64,000 nucleotides of DNA from Aspidapion aeneum (Eukaryota; Arthropoda; Insecta; Coleoptera; Brentidae). The notes below the pieces were generated by a model. That model was not told the origin of the DNA. It made no database searches and was given only the letters and a program-made list of their open reading frames with translations. The stretch is from NCBI GenBank assembly GCA_963576565.1, contig OY755042.1:97644185-97708184 (forward strand), written 5' to 3'. Position 1 is the first letter of the stretch. The number at the start of each line of letters is the position of its first letter. This document shows positions 54,020 through 64,000 of this stretch, in pieces. A program made the position numbers and the translations under genes.

Positions 54020-55270
54020 CTGAAAAAAATAATTACACTTAGATTTCTTTTACTTTATGAGTTTCATTACAAAGTAAGTAACCAGATATTTTTTGTGGTT
54101 TCACTGAACATTTAGACGAACCGCCGAACGAGCCGAACGGCGAACAAAACCGCGACTGGGCTTTTTTGATTTCGACGAGCAGAAAATTGTACAGAGTGAT
54201 TGTGGTTGTCGGAAACTGGCGTTCTGCATTTTTATTATTTATAATTTTTGGTTTTAATTAACTATTTTCGGCTGCTTTTAAAGTACTATAAAATAATCTT
54301 AGTTTTAAATTCAAATAAGCGCGCGAATTATGACGCACAGGTCTGTTATCGGCACTCTGCGGCGGCCCCATAGCTTAATTACAGCCCGGCAGACCGAACC
54401 GAAGCTTTTTTTTTTGTGGTGACCTGTGACAAGAAAAAACGGACTACTTCGGTCACGTTCTCCACACGGCATGTCTACCATTAATTTCAGGAACAAAACC
54501 TTAAATTAATAATTGTATTTTACAACTTAAGGCACACCAGTGCCAGTGTGTGCAATCTGGGAATCAAGGGCTACAAGAACATCGAAGGGTTGGCCCACCA
54601 AGAAGCGCTCCCGCAATAAAAGGGTAAGTGCCAACAATCTTGTGCGTCCGACATTGGTAATTTTCATTTCCTAATCATCCCAGCAAGCCAATAGGTAAAT
54701 CCTATTGGCAAATATTTTGCGGTCCTTCAAAGTACGCCAAGAGCAAACAGTGGTGTTCCCACAAATGTAAAATTTTTTTTTGACTAACAGGAATATGAAA
54801 TCCACGACAATTTTAATATTTTTTTTATGCAGGGAACATGTCAGTGTCTATGGAGTTCTGAAATATGCCAAAAAGTTTACAACAAGAATAAAGTCCGCAG
54901 CCTCTTTCAGTTTATTATTTGTGCTTGTGTTTTTGTTCCCTGTTTTCACTTATTTCACCTGTTTATGTAAAAAAATCTATGAAAAAAAATTAAGATCGTA
55001 AAAAAACATAAACAAACAGAGAATGTAGGGTTACCGGAATAACAATACAAAATTTGGTTAGTTAATATTTTAGAACGTGAAGTTTGCAATATTAGCTTAA
55101 ATGCGTTAGTTATAAGTCACATAAGTTTTAGTGATGCAACCAACAAAAAGTTAAACTTCGCTTAAAAAATAACGATAACCGTGAAAAATGGTGCAAGTCC
55201 CTGTTAGTCACCAAGAGAAGTGGAAGAGGGTTATATTTTCAATTGTAGGTGTAAACTACGTAAAACTTAC
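54020..55270 (-). other. Gene C intron
   Basis: No conserved feature. A short frame at 54780-55001 on the plus strand encodes a hydrophobic stretch but has no family match and is not called. Confidence 0.45.
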
Positions 55271-55372
55271 CAATATAAATTCCTCTGACCAACACACTGT
55301 TTGAACAGCCCATCATCATTAACAATACTAGAGAGACAAACTTTGTGGTCCAGCAACTAAGCTCATAATTAT
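55271..55372 (-). CDS. Gene C exon, membrane segment 8
   Basis: Acceptor TTTTTTCAG (ends 55373), donor GTAAGT (55270-55265), 102 bp, phase 1 to phase 1. It encodes DNYELSCWTTKFVSLVL and MMMGCSNSVLVRGIYI, aligned to the first part of B exon 4. The following intron has no equivalent in B. Confidence 0.85.
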
Positions 55373-55923
55373 CTGAAAAAAATTAAATAAAATATAATAA
55401 AATAAGTAAGTTTTTAAGAATTTACAACGAAATGCCGAAACCAGAACGTAATTGGTCGCGTGGTGAAATCACAATGATAACTATTGCATTCTGGCTTATT
55501 TTTAGAAACTAGGGTAGTCCAAATTGGGCATTTTTATAGTATTTCAAAAGTAGCTGGATAATGACGCCCTCTACGCAGATCGATAATTGTTCGGACCAAA
55601 ATCGCGTATGTTTAGTCAAGCTCACAACTACGGCACAACGTTTAGAAACCTTGAGTTATGAACTGGAAAATGTAGTACAAATTTTGGGCCTAAAAACGTT
55701 TTGTAAACGTCGTTATCTCAACTAAAAATTTGGTTTAAATAAAAATGTCGCGTAAATTACCCTATATTTGGTAAATTATTCTAACGAATCAAAACAATTT
55801 TCACACCGTTCAGTTTTTACATCTTATATATCTATATTTGTGACGTATGTACGTGGTTTTGATTTTTAATTTAACTTAAAAAGAAAATGGAAAGAAGGAA
55901 ACCCTATTGTCAGAATCTGTTAC
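55373..55923 (-). other. Gene C intron
   Basis: Short AT-rich intron, nothing recognised. Confidence 0.5.
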
Positions 55924-56107
55924 CTGGCCAAAGATAGATGTCAAGGAGATTCCAAATTCCAACCCAGTTCGCGATTCCACCGAGACACGCGAAGATCACG
56001 TACGCATCGGCCAGGAGCAGTCTTCTGATGCCGTCGTATTGGTCGCAGATTTTCTTTACCGGCTTTTGCATCACGAACGTAACAAAGATCCAGACGAAAG
56101 AAAGCCC
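55924..56107 (-). CDS. Gene C exon, membrane segments 6 and 7
   Basis: Acceptor TTTTTTTTCAG (ends 56108), donor GTAACA (55923), 184 bp, phase 0 to 1. It encodes FVWIFVTFVMQKPVKKICDQ, YDGIRRLLLADAYVIFACLG and IANWVGIWNLLDIYLWPG. Length and phases equal B exon 3, so the two genes are paralogues with retained splice sites here. Confidence 0.88.
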
Positions 56108-58113
56108 CTGAAAAAAAAAATATATTGATATTGTAACAAAACAGGATTTGAATATAAATGGTATTTTTGCCATTTATAAGTTTTTAAATACTTTTAATTA
56201 AATATTGTTTTGACATCAACAAGCATTAATTATATGCAAGACTAGGTTAAGAATAAGTAATATTTATGGCAACTCCTGGGACTTGTTTTTTGGCACATTT
56301 TCAGGTTCGCTGTATTTTAATAAAAGTTGTATTCGGCTAATATGTCCTTTGAGCCACTAACATCAAAATAATTCATATTTTGTAACTGGAAACAAATTAG
56401 CTAAACTATTTTCAACTTTTAAAAAAACACACTGTATGATTTTAACTTTATCGATTTTCTTTCTTGCCAATGCGAGAGAGCTTAAGTTTCAGACGACGGC
56501 AACCAAGAATGTCTGTAGAGCAGAGTGGCTTGCCTTGGACAAGAAAACCGTTAAAGAAAGCTTAGATTTAGACCAATCAGCTAGCGGCAAGCTAAGAATG
56601 CCTAGAGAGCAGGGTACTGAAACTTTCGAAAGTCGGGAGGGAGCTCACTCTTTAGTTGCGCCTCGCTTGGTCCGTTACGCTTTCGTTCACACTTCTTAAG
56701 GGGGGTTTTATTTCAACTGGGGAAATTTATCAATTATTTTAACATTGTATAAAACTGTTAACTTTATTATTCATAATTATTTTAGTCTTCTCTTTTGGAG
56801 TTTATTAATTTTAAAGCTATTAATTATTACTGTTTCCAGTGTTTTGAAATAACTGTTTTATGGTTTTTTAACATCAAAATACAAACCATTCGTTGCCCTA
56901 AAATCGGCATTTTTCTTCAACAATATATCTCAAACCTAAACAGTAATATTAAGTAAATTAAAGAGTTAATTGAATGGTTTCACCATTCAATAAACGTTTA
57001 AAATGTTGATAAATATATATATTTACAACAAATATACGAAAGGTTTATAAAGCCTAAAAGTTTAAGAAGTGTAAATATTTGAATACAAAAGCTTAATAGT
57101 AGTAAAAGTTGATATTCAATTAATAAATGTAAGAAGTGAAAGTGTGAAGCTACAAGAAGAAAATTGAAAAGGTATGTATAATTTTCCTACATTATTTATA
57201 CATTTGAGAAAAACGTTTATAGCATACTTTTCCTCCAAGAATCGTCAAATTCCCTTTCGAGAACAAATAAGTAATAACATTTAATCTTTTTATATTTTAT
57301 ATAAGTTGTAGCCTAAGTTGGTAGCTCACAACATTTAAGCCTTGGCCACTTGAGGTGACAGTACCACTGTCACACTGGCCGCCTGTTACAATATGTGTAT
57401 AGCGTTATACGTGTTTACCGTTTTCTGATTTCCATTCTTTATGATCGCATCCAGGGGGGGGGGGGCTCGGAGATTTAGATATTTTCCACATGTTTCATGA
57501 ATAAATAGAAAAAATAGTATAAAATAGGACATTATAAGGCCTCCCTAAATGCCTCAGACCCCCCCCAAGCTATGTTTCTGGGTGTGTCACTTATTCTTTA
57601 AATAAAAAGTGTTTAACATTTTTTAATTTTAATAAACCAAAGAAAAATTCGTCGGAAGCAGATTTTGTTTTTCGTAAATCCCTTTCCCGTTTCCCCAGTA
57701 CCTTCCTCTAACTTTGAAAAACCTGTTATTTTGAAAATAGGAGAGTGTTAATACCTACCTATGTTATACAGGGTGCCCCTAAAAGGTATGTATAAAATTC
57801 TACCACACAAGGTCAAAATACGCCGATTCAAAGCAACTTCAGTCCACAATTGCTCCTTGCTATTTGGTATTAATTTTAAAAATAAAATTCGATCTTTTTT
57901 AAATTTAGTATGATCATTTGTTAACATTTTTCTCAAAAAACCGCGGGTACAAAATTTACCACCCAACCGGAGCATTTTTCGATTAAGGTGAGTTACTTTA
58001 AATTGGTTTTGGACCTCATGTTGGTAAAAAAAGATTTTGTACACATATTTTAAGGACAAACTATTTTTTTAAAATTTTTTGGTTATAAAAAACTTAATTT
58101 GGGAGCCACTTAC
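56108..58113 (-). other. Gene C intron with repeat fragments
   Basis: A frame at 56436-56699 (+) has no supported identity. At 57430-57595 CATCCAGGGGGGGG and CCCCCCCCAAGCTATGTTTCT mark a G/C-tract element resembling the one at 32.69-32.94 kb. At 57770 ATACAGGGTGCCCCTAAAAG looks like a single CAGGGTG-type terminus. Confidence 0.45.
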
Positions 58114-58266
58114 GGTTATAGTCCAGGAGTTTAAGACAAAATCGTTCGGAAATGGGGCAATTTCAAAAATCAACCAAAATCCTCTTCCTAAAAACACGCC
58201 CAAGTTCGTTATAAAAACCACTGAATATGTAGTGTCTAAAAGGTACAGCCAGTAGGATTCATCAGT
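58114..58266 (-). CDS. Gene C exon, membrane segment 5
   Basis: Acceptor TTTTTTTTCAG (ends 58267), donor GTAAGT (58113), 153 bp, phase 0 both sides. It encodes TDESYWLYLLDTTYSVVFIT, NLGVFLGRGFWLIFEIAPFP and a short loop. The WRGxW motif is changed to GRGFW. Same length and phases as B exon 2. Confidence 0.85.
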
Positions 58267-58320
58267 CTGAAAAAAAAAATCATTTAAATAAACAATAATT
58301 GATATTTATTTATAACAATA

Positions 58321-58459
58321 AGGAACTATTCTTAAATTACGTAATGCTCGATGGGAGGAGGTGTTTAGTCTTGCCTTACACGCAATGCTTTTTTTATGTG
58401 TATTTTTTTAAATGAATGAACGGAGAATTTCTGCGTTGTGTAATTTAAGAATATTCCCT
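58321..58459. mobile_element. CTTAAATTACGTAACG MITE, copy 2
   Basis: AGGAACTATTCTTAAATTAC at the left and AGGGAATATTCTTAAATTAC on the other strand at the right; 139 bp. Same terminal design as 47867-47981. In a gene C intron. Confidence 0.7.
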
Positions 58460-58469
58460 AATAAGTAAC

Positions 58470-58700
58470 AACCGGACCGATATTAATTAAAAGAACAAGC
58501 GGGCTTCAGAAAAGGTTTCAGTACAGTTGACTACCTATTAACCATAAAAATCCTAATAGAACGAGCCAAAGAACATTCCAACTATATATTGCGTTTATAT
58601 ACCTCGAACAAGCTTTTAATAGCATTGAGCACTGGGTAGGAAACGCATCTTTAATCAATAGCCGAATAGATCACAGATACAAGGACTTAAACTTTTCATT
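58470..58700 (+). pseudogene. Non-LTR reverse transcriptase fragment
   Basis: Broken frames read EQAGFRKGFSTVDYLLTIK, IERAKEHSNY, then AFNSIEHW-like residues and IDHRYKDL, a pattern seen in the palm region of insect non-LTR reverse transcriptases. Frameshifted, and no more of the element is nearby. Confidence 0.7.
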
Positions 58701-59135
58701 TTTAAAATGACTTTCTAGTCCCCTTTAGGACCCAAAACTCAGATGTAAAATATATAATCTAATCAGTGAAGGGGTTGGTTGCGTGCATTGTACTTTGAAA
58801 TGAGCAGGGGGGTTTTTTTGTATTTTTTTGTACTGAGTGCTATTAGTACTGATAGCACTACTCATATAATTTGATTCTTATATTGTCACTTTTTATTTAA
58901 CTAGCAGAGTGAAAGTGGCTTGCATTTCTTTTAATTAGTTTTTCACACTTGAGAAAATTCAAGATTAGGCTTCTTGTTTTAAATCACTCACTCACAAACC
59001 AAATTTACTGTATTGTGTTACAATAGTAATCTAACACATTATGATTTTAGTTGAATCTTCACCATCATTACATTATGTAAAGTGAGTGTGTCAAAATGTT
59101 TAAATAATAATATCCATTGTCGATCAAATTTTACA

Positions 59136-59249
59136 ATGACAGTAACTTCTACTGATTTGGGTTTATACAAGAAAAAATATTTTAAAAAGTCGGTTAAAAA
59201 TTGGCATTACATTTTACCTAGTTTAGGACTACTCATGTTTTTGCTTATG
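59136..59249 (+). CDS. Gene D exon 1, unknown single-pass membrane protein
   Basis: ATG 59136, 38 codons, donor GTAAGT at 59250, phase 0. It encodes a short basic N-terminus (LYKKKYFKKSVKNWHY) and the first part of a membrane segment (ILPSLGLLMFLLM), completed by exon 2. The gene lies within a gene C intron (between C exons 58266 and 61837) on the opposite strand. Exon pairing is inferred from the in-frame junction and the split membrane helix. Confidence 0.7.
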
Positions 59250-59401
59250 GTAAGTTTTTTTAATTACTCACTATTACAGTTGTATATTTTAACCTAATAT
59301 CTTTTAAAATTCTTCCAAATCTTAAGTTCTTTTTTGATGGAATTGTATTTGAAAGCAATAGTTTAGTCCTAGCTGATATAAGAATACTCTTATGTTTTTA
59401 G

Positions 59402-60187
59402 GGAACAATTACATTGGCTGTTATAGCAAGAAAAAAAGCAACAGGAGAACCCATACATTCTGAAAATTTAAGCATGCCTAAACATTTTGTAACTTTTGAA
59501 ACAAGAAAAATTTTACATGATTATCCTCGTCATTATAAAAGAAATTTGGATTTTGGAGCAGAAAGACCTCCCGAAAGCTTTAAAATTGTAAATAGGAAAC
59601 CAAAACCGTTTACAAAAAATGGCGAAAAGGAAAAATCTAGTTATCCAAAAAGCATACAAGACATATTACAAGGTTTTGCAACAAATAATCCAGATCCAAA
59701 AACTAACTTCGAGAATAAGGATGCTTTTGAAGGAAAACAGAGCAGACAAGAATTTTTAGAACAAAATATGACTGGTACAGGTTTTCATATGGAAGATCCA
59801 TTCCACAATTTTAAACCAAATACTCCAGGCGACGTTAATTTACTAGCTATAGCAAGTGTAAGGTTTGCCCAACCGATATGGCAAAGTTTTACTTCTGTTG
59901 GTGGTCAAAAAACAAGTTTTGGACAAAAAAATTACAAATATTTACGACCTCCGCTAGTTTATAAAGGACCTGCTAATAATTTAAACAAACACAATTTGGA
60001 ATCAAATAAGCCTTTGGCGATAACTTTAAACATTTTTGGAGAACACCCTTTAAAAAATGTTGCAAAGAGATTGGTTCAAAATGAAGATTTTGAGAGAAAT
60101 AAGATGAACAATCTAGAAGAAAAGTTAATTATAAATTTAAAAGTTGTCCCTGAAATGAGACACCAAGGTGGTGAGAGAAACTTCTAA
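59402..60187 (+). CDS. Gene D exon 2, unknown protein
   Basis: Acceptor TGTTTTTAG (ends 59401), then 261 codons to TAA 60185-60187; with exon 1 the protein has 299 residues. GTITLAVIARKK finishes the membrane helix (about residues 26-49), so a type II or III single-pass protein is likely. The rest is hydrophilic, rich in Asn, Lys and Phe, with no motif I recognise. Landmarks are FHMEDPFHNFKPNTPGD, FAQPIWQSFTSVGGQKTSFG and NIFGEHPLKNVAKRLVQNED. Two decayed partial copies follow. I cannot assign a function. Confidence 0.7.
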   Translation, partial: GTITLAVIARKKATGEPIHSENLSMPKHFVTFETRKILHDYPRHYKRNLDFGAERPPESFKIVNRKPKPFTKNGEKEKSSYPKSIQDILQGFATNNPDPKTNFENKDAFEGKQSRQEFLEQNMTGTGFHMEDPFHNFKPNTPGDVNLLAIASVRFAQPIWQSFTSVGGQKTSFGQKNYKYLRPPLVYKGPANNLNKHNLESNKPLAITLNIFGEHPLKNVAKRLVQNEDFERNKMNNLEEKLIINLKVVPEMRHQGGERNF

Positions 60188-60236
60188 ATTATTAATTTTC
60201 TGGTAATGTTTTTTTGAGAAAATTAAAAAATAAATT

Positions 60237-60930
60237 GGCATTTTGGAGTAGATAGATCCCGCAGATAGACCCCTTGAAAGTAAGAACATATTTAAAGGGT
60301 CACGATGTTAAGTAGCATAAAAAATTCCTTAACTGTTGTAGCAAATTGTAAATACAAAACCAAAACTATTTATCAAAAATAACGATAATAATAAAAATTT
60401 CTAGTTATCCAAAAAGCACACAAGATATACTACAACGTTTTGCAACAAGTCATCCAGATCAAATATTTTACTTTGGAAATAAAGATTTTTTAAAGAAAAA
60501 CAAAAAAAGTAAGAATTTTTAGAACAAAACATAACTGGCCCAGGTTTCCATATGGAAGATCCATTCCACAATTTTAAACCAAGTACTCCAGACGACGGTA
60601 ATTTACGAGCCATAGCAAGTGTTACGTTTGCCCAACCGACATGGCAAAATTTTACTTCTGTTGGTGGTCAAAAAACAAGTTTTGGAGAAAAAAATTATAA
60701 ATATTTAGGACTTTCGCTAATTTACAAAGGATCTGTTAATATAAACTTAAGCAAACCTAATTTGGAATCAAGTAAGCCTTTGGCAATAACTATGAACATT
60801 TTTGGAGAACACCCGTTAAAAAATGTTGCAAAGAGATTGGTTCAAAATGAAGATTTTGAGAGAAATAAGATAAAGAATTTAGAAGAAAAGGTGGTGAGAG
60901 AAACTTCTAAATTATTAATTTTCTGGTAAT
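60237..60930 (+). pseudogene. Partial tandem copy 2 of gene D exon 2
   Basis: Similar to gene D from about 59548 on. It starts at the TTTGGAGYAGATAGA region and includes SYPKSTQDIL-like sequence, but has stops near 60403 and 60519. It is open again from 60552 to 60929 (MEDPFHNFKPSTPDDGN...). It lacks the membrane segment and start exon. Shift relative to gene D is 764 bp. Confidence 0.85.
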
Positions 60931-60959
60931 GTTTTTTTGTGAAAATTAAAAGATAAATT

Positions 60960-61650
60960 AGCATTTTGGAGCAGATAGACCCCTCGAAAGTAAGAACATA
61001 TTTAAAGGGTGACGATGTTAAGTAGCCTAAAAATTCCTTAACTGTTGTAGCAAGAATGAAATATAATAAAAGACGTAAACTTTTAAATTGTAGATACAAA
61101 ACCAAAACTATTTACCAAAAATAACGATAATAATAAGAAATTTCTAGTTATCCAAAAAGCACACAAGATATACTACAACGTTTTGCAACAAATAATCCAG
61201 ATCAAAAATTTTACTTTGGAAATAAAGATATTTTTAAAGAAAAACTAACAAGGTAAGAATTTTTGGAACAAAACATAACTGGCACAGTTTTCCATGTGGG
61301 AGATCCATTCCACAATTTGAAACCAACTACTCCAGACGACGGTAATTTACTATCCATAGCAAGTGTTACATTTGCTCAACCGATATGGCAAAGTTTTACT
61401 TCTGTTGGTGGGCAAAAAACAAGTTTGGGATAAAAAAATTCTAAATATTTACGACTTCCGCTAATTTACAAAGGATCTGTTAATATAAACTTAAGCAAAC
61501 CTAATTCGAAATCAATTAAGCCTTAACAATAACTTTGAACATTTCTGGAGAACATCCGTTAAATGTTATTAAGATATTGGTTCAAAATAAAGATTTTGAG
61601 AGAATTAAGATAAAAAATTTGGAAGAAAAGTTAGTAATTTTGCATTTGGG
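60960..61650 (+). pseudogene. Partial tandem copy 3 of gene D exon 2
   Basis: Displaced 743 bp from copy 2. More decayed: stops near 61254 and 61431, and deletions around 61525-61570. It shares with copy 2 the inserted block AACATATTTAAAGGGT, absent from gene D, so copy 3 and copy 2 share an ancestor. Confidence 0.85.
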
Positions 61651-61836
61651 ATGAGGCAGAGGTTCTTGTAATATTTAATTTCTAATAATAATCTTGTTTG
61701 TAAATATTAAAAATTTGTTTTAGAGGTATTTTAGTTAAAACTTCTAGTTGTAATACTTATAGTCAAACGTCGAAAAATACAGGGTAAGGACTTTAAATTA
61801 AATAAATCCGTTAATTTTATTTACATTATTACATAC

Positions 61837-62060
61837 CTGCATTCTAAACATACTGGGAAACAAAAACATATCATCTCCGTAATCGGTACAAATCTCGAAG
61901 GGTGCGCCTCCACCCAAGTTCCTTAAACTTTTCGTAGCAAACATCAGCACAAAACACACTGTGAAGAAACCCAGTGTGTGGTATGGTTTGTTGACTGTGG
62001 TTATGTTCTTTTCCTCATCAAGCGTTATGTCTAAGTACTCGTCAAGCAGCATCCAACTCG
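61837..62060 (-). CDS. Gene C exon, membrane segments 3-4
   Basis: Acceptor TTCTTTTCAG (ends 62061), donor GTATGT (61836), 224 bp, phase 1 to 0. With the previous exon it completes WRASWMLLDEYLD. It then encodes TLGFFTVCFVLMFATKSLRN, PFEICTDYGDD and SMFRMQ. This aligns with the last third of A1 (WRGPWELL...RGLRNVSSPP...MFRIT), where no intron exists. Confidence 0.85.
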
Positions 62061-62256
62061 CTGAAAAGAAATATTAGAGATGTCTTTATTTCTTGCTTTA
62101 TTACACTCGCTGCATCCTTTCATGAGAGTTTTTTTGTCAAAGATTGCAATTTTTATGTCCCAAAGCCTAAAAATAAATTATAATTAACCAGAAAAAAAAC
62201 AGGACTTGAAGCTACCGCACAAAAAAATTTAAAATATATAAGGTGGATGATCTTAC

Positions 62257-62412
62257 CTCTCCATGTAACATTAGTAACGAAATTGAAGAAGACGGTGTAG
62301 AACTTCATAAAAAAGAAGGCGGCAATGTTTGCTGCCTTCCCTTTCCTTTTCTTGATAAAGATGTCATGAAAATGTTCTTGGGCTAGAGTCAGAACTAGGT
62401 GGATCAGATTAC
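62257..62412 (-). CDS. Gene C earliest visible exon, membrane segments 2-3
   Basis: Acceptor GTTCCTAG (ends 62413), donor GTAAGA (62256), 156 bp. It encodes NLIHLVLTLAQEHFHDIF, a basic loop (IKKRKGKAANIA) and FFMKFYTVFFNFVTNVTWR, matching the centre of A1 (HLFFLLFQNVLEK...FYLASRLYTIIFAFVCVNGWR). The first coding exon, with segment 1 and the start codon, was not found up to 64000 and is probably beyond the window. The six visible exons give 357 residues. Confidence 0.82.
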
Positions 62413-63149
62413 CTAGGAACAAACATTAAAATCAATCAATCAAATTTAGTTAAGAATATTGTTTAAAACATTTAACTCCAGACTCCGATGGATCCTCATA
62501 CTTGTTAGACCTTTTTTTGGAGACAGGAGCAATGAATCTGCTATTAAATTTAAATAATCTCCTGCAGGTTTCCGTCTATTATTGGGATCATTATCAGGAT
62601 TAATTTCATATTCTTTGTCATTATTATTGCGTTGTGATTATCGCTCTACTCGTTTTTTTATCTATCCCAGTAGCAATATGATTATAATATAGTTATTAGA
62701 TTTTGTAGACTGGTCATTGACCTCCAAAAATATAAATAAGGAATAATTTTTTTCCGGTTAGCAACTTGTGTACTTAGGTCTGCAAATCTATGTTATATAA
62801 TATAATAGGGCTAGGTTCATAAATAGGTATAAAAAATAGAGGTCAATTTAAAATCTAAAAAGTATTTGTCTTAATTTTGACAAATTAACTACGTCAATCG
62901 GTCTTTTATTCAATTTGAATAAATTTATTTTAGGTTGGTTCTTATTGTCTTAAATCTCTCTACAGAATCACAAATTCAAGACCGTTTTATCGCTCGTTGT
63001 TGAAGATGTTTTTACTCTATATGGGTCGTAGCATCTTATCTAGCTACCTTGCTTCGTTAACTCTTGTTTCCTACAATTCTTCATGTCCCTCGAATTTTCC
63101 TCAATTCGTGAGCCATCGTCTATCCGTATTTATTTTAGTGTTACTCTTG
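62413..63149. other. Spacer or gene C first visible intron
   Basis: No gene recognised. The frame at 62997-63251 (+) is an antisense artefact of the retrotransposon remnant that follows. Confidence 0.45.
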
Positions 63150-63850
63150 TTATTCCATTCTATGGATGATGATGATTGCTTGCAGCACTCCACTGCAACT
63201 ATCAGTGGTTCTATTGTGCTTTTGAGTGGTTTCTCACAACCGTGTGCCTAATCTTCCAAAAAGGTTAACTATCAGTTTGAGTGAGACCCAGTTCAGATCT
63301 TCTGAATCAATCTAAGGTTTATCGAAAGTTTTCTGACGTAAACGTACAATAGCCCGACTTTCACACAGTACATGCCTAACTGTTTCGTCTTCCTCCATCC
63401 ATTGGTACTCTTAGTCGACAGTGACCCGTAAAAAGTCCAGTCTCTATCCCGCCTGGTAAGTCCAATGATGTTTCTGGTTCTTCTTCTACAAAGTAAAGTC
63501 TTTTACTGAACTCTTTAGAGTGAGCCAGTTCTAGTTTATTTATTTATCCAGTATTGTTGGATGTTGTTCTCCACTCATTTTATTATAGTTTGTTTTAGCA
63601 CCATTGTATGATATACCCAGGGCTGGTTCGGGGTCTAAAAATTCGGCAGATACCGCTTCCTTCGCTGCCTGGTCTGCGACCTCAATTCCCTTGTGCCTAG
63701 AATGAAGTGCTCCTAGTGCTGCTTAACGGTCGGAGAAGATTTCAGTTAACCTGCTGATTCGAACTTTAAGGATATAATCAAGCCTTTTTGTGTCGTCTGT
63801 TACTTCCTATTCATCTGCGTTTGGTAACCATCAGGGTTCCACAAATCTCT
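63150..63850 (-). pseudogene. Non-LTR retrotransposon RNase H end remnant
   Basis: Read on the minus strand. The first part (63800-63640) has GIEVADQAAKEAVSAE, the substrate-side motif of insect non-LTR RNase H domains. Further on (63420-63300) come MEEDETVRHVLCESRAIVRL and a C-terminal tail to a stop. Several stops and frameshifts are present. Only the 3' part is visible and it runs toward the interior of the window. Confidence 0.7.
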
Positions 63851-64000
63851 AGCTGACAGTGATGATTGCAGTATTAAATAATATTGTTAAATGAATGGGT
63901 CCATAAATTATCCAAACGGTTATCGAAAAAAAACATTCCATCTTAAAAGTAAAGTCTCAGGTCTTAGGAATTTGAGAAAATTTAATAAGTTAAAAGCAGG

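Noticed and set aside
54780..55001. 73-codon frame with one hydrophobic segment
   Set aside because: Lies antisense in a gene C intron, matches nothing I know, and is short enough to occur by chance.
56436..56699. 87-codon frame
   Set aside because: No domain, antisense within a gene C intron; kept only as a note.

Overview
This is AT-rich eukaryotic DNA from an arthropod, almost certainly an insect. The evidence is split genes with GT...AG introns, a Ty3/Gypsy retrotransposon with an insect-type initiator (TCAGTC), a TTAGG-like minisatellite, and genes that resemble the insect Fuseless family of eight-pass membrane proteins. A beetle is my guess; the sequence does not settle it.

The coding core is one gene family. 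Locus A (10.4-12.7 kb, + strand) holds three tandem copies of an intronless N-terminal-half exon: A1 is intact, A2 lacks its 5' end, A3 is wrecked. Locus B (+ strand, exons at 27044-27538, 37551-37703, 42184-42367, 44593-44746 and 45086-45308) gives a complete 402-residue eight-pass protein. Locus C (- strand, six exons from 62412 down to 53763, first exon not found) is a paralogue pointing at B tail to tail. Exons 2 and 3 of B match two exons of C in length and phase (153 and 184 bp). A1 has a good splice donor in the same phase as B exon 1 but no C-terminal exons of its own, so A1 and B exon 1 may be alternative first exons of one gene. Gene D (59136-60187, + strand, 299 residues, one membrane segment, function unknown) lies inside an intron of C on the opposite strand and is followed by two decayed partial copies of itself.

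The rest is dominated by repeats. A 6.65-kb Ty3/Gypsy element (13393-20040) has 427-bp LTRs differing at four sites, a TTAT target duplication, a tRNA-Leu-type primer site, and pol broken by an in-frame stop and a frameshift. Many non-autonomous inverted-repeat elements fill introns and spacers. Some have clear target duplications, for example a TA-flanked element at 11773-11984 (its empty site is visible in the sister repeat), a hAT-like one at 50619-50876, and elements at 49833-50119 and 52600-53627. There are remnants of a hAT/ZMYM-type transposase (35.5-36.3 kb) and of three non-LTR retrotransposons (42.4, 58.5 and 63.2-63.8 kb).

Unusual tandem arrays include self-complementary TACGTAC DNA (8.0-9.1 kb), an ACGT-centred array (45.4-46.3 kb), about 42 copies of CCCAACCTAA (30.2-30.6 kb), and a 10-nt CAACAGTACT-type minisatellite present in opposite orientations at 32.3-33.5 and 37.4 kb. 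I saw no tRNA, rRNA or CRISPR.
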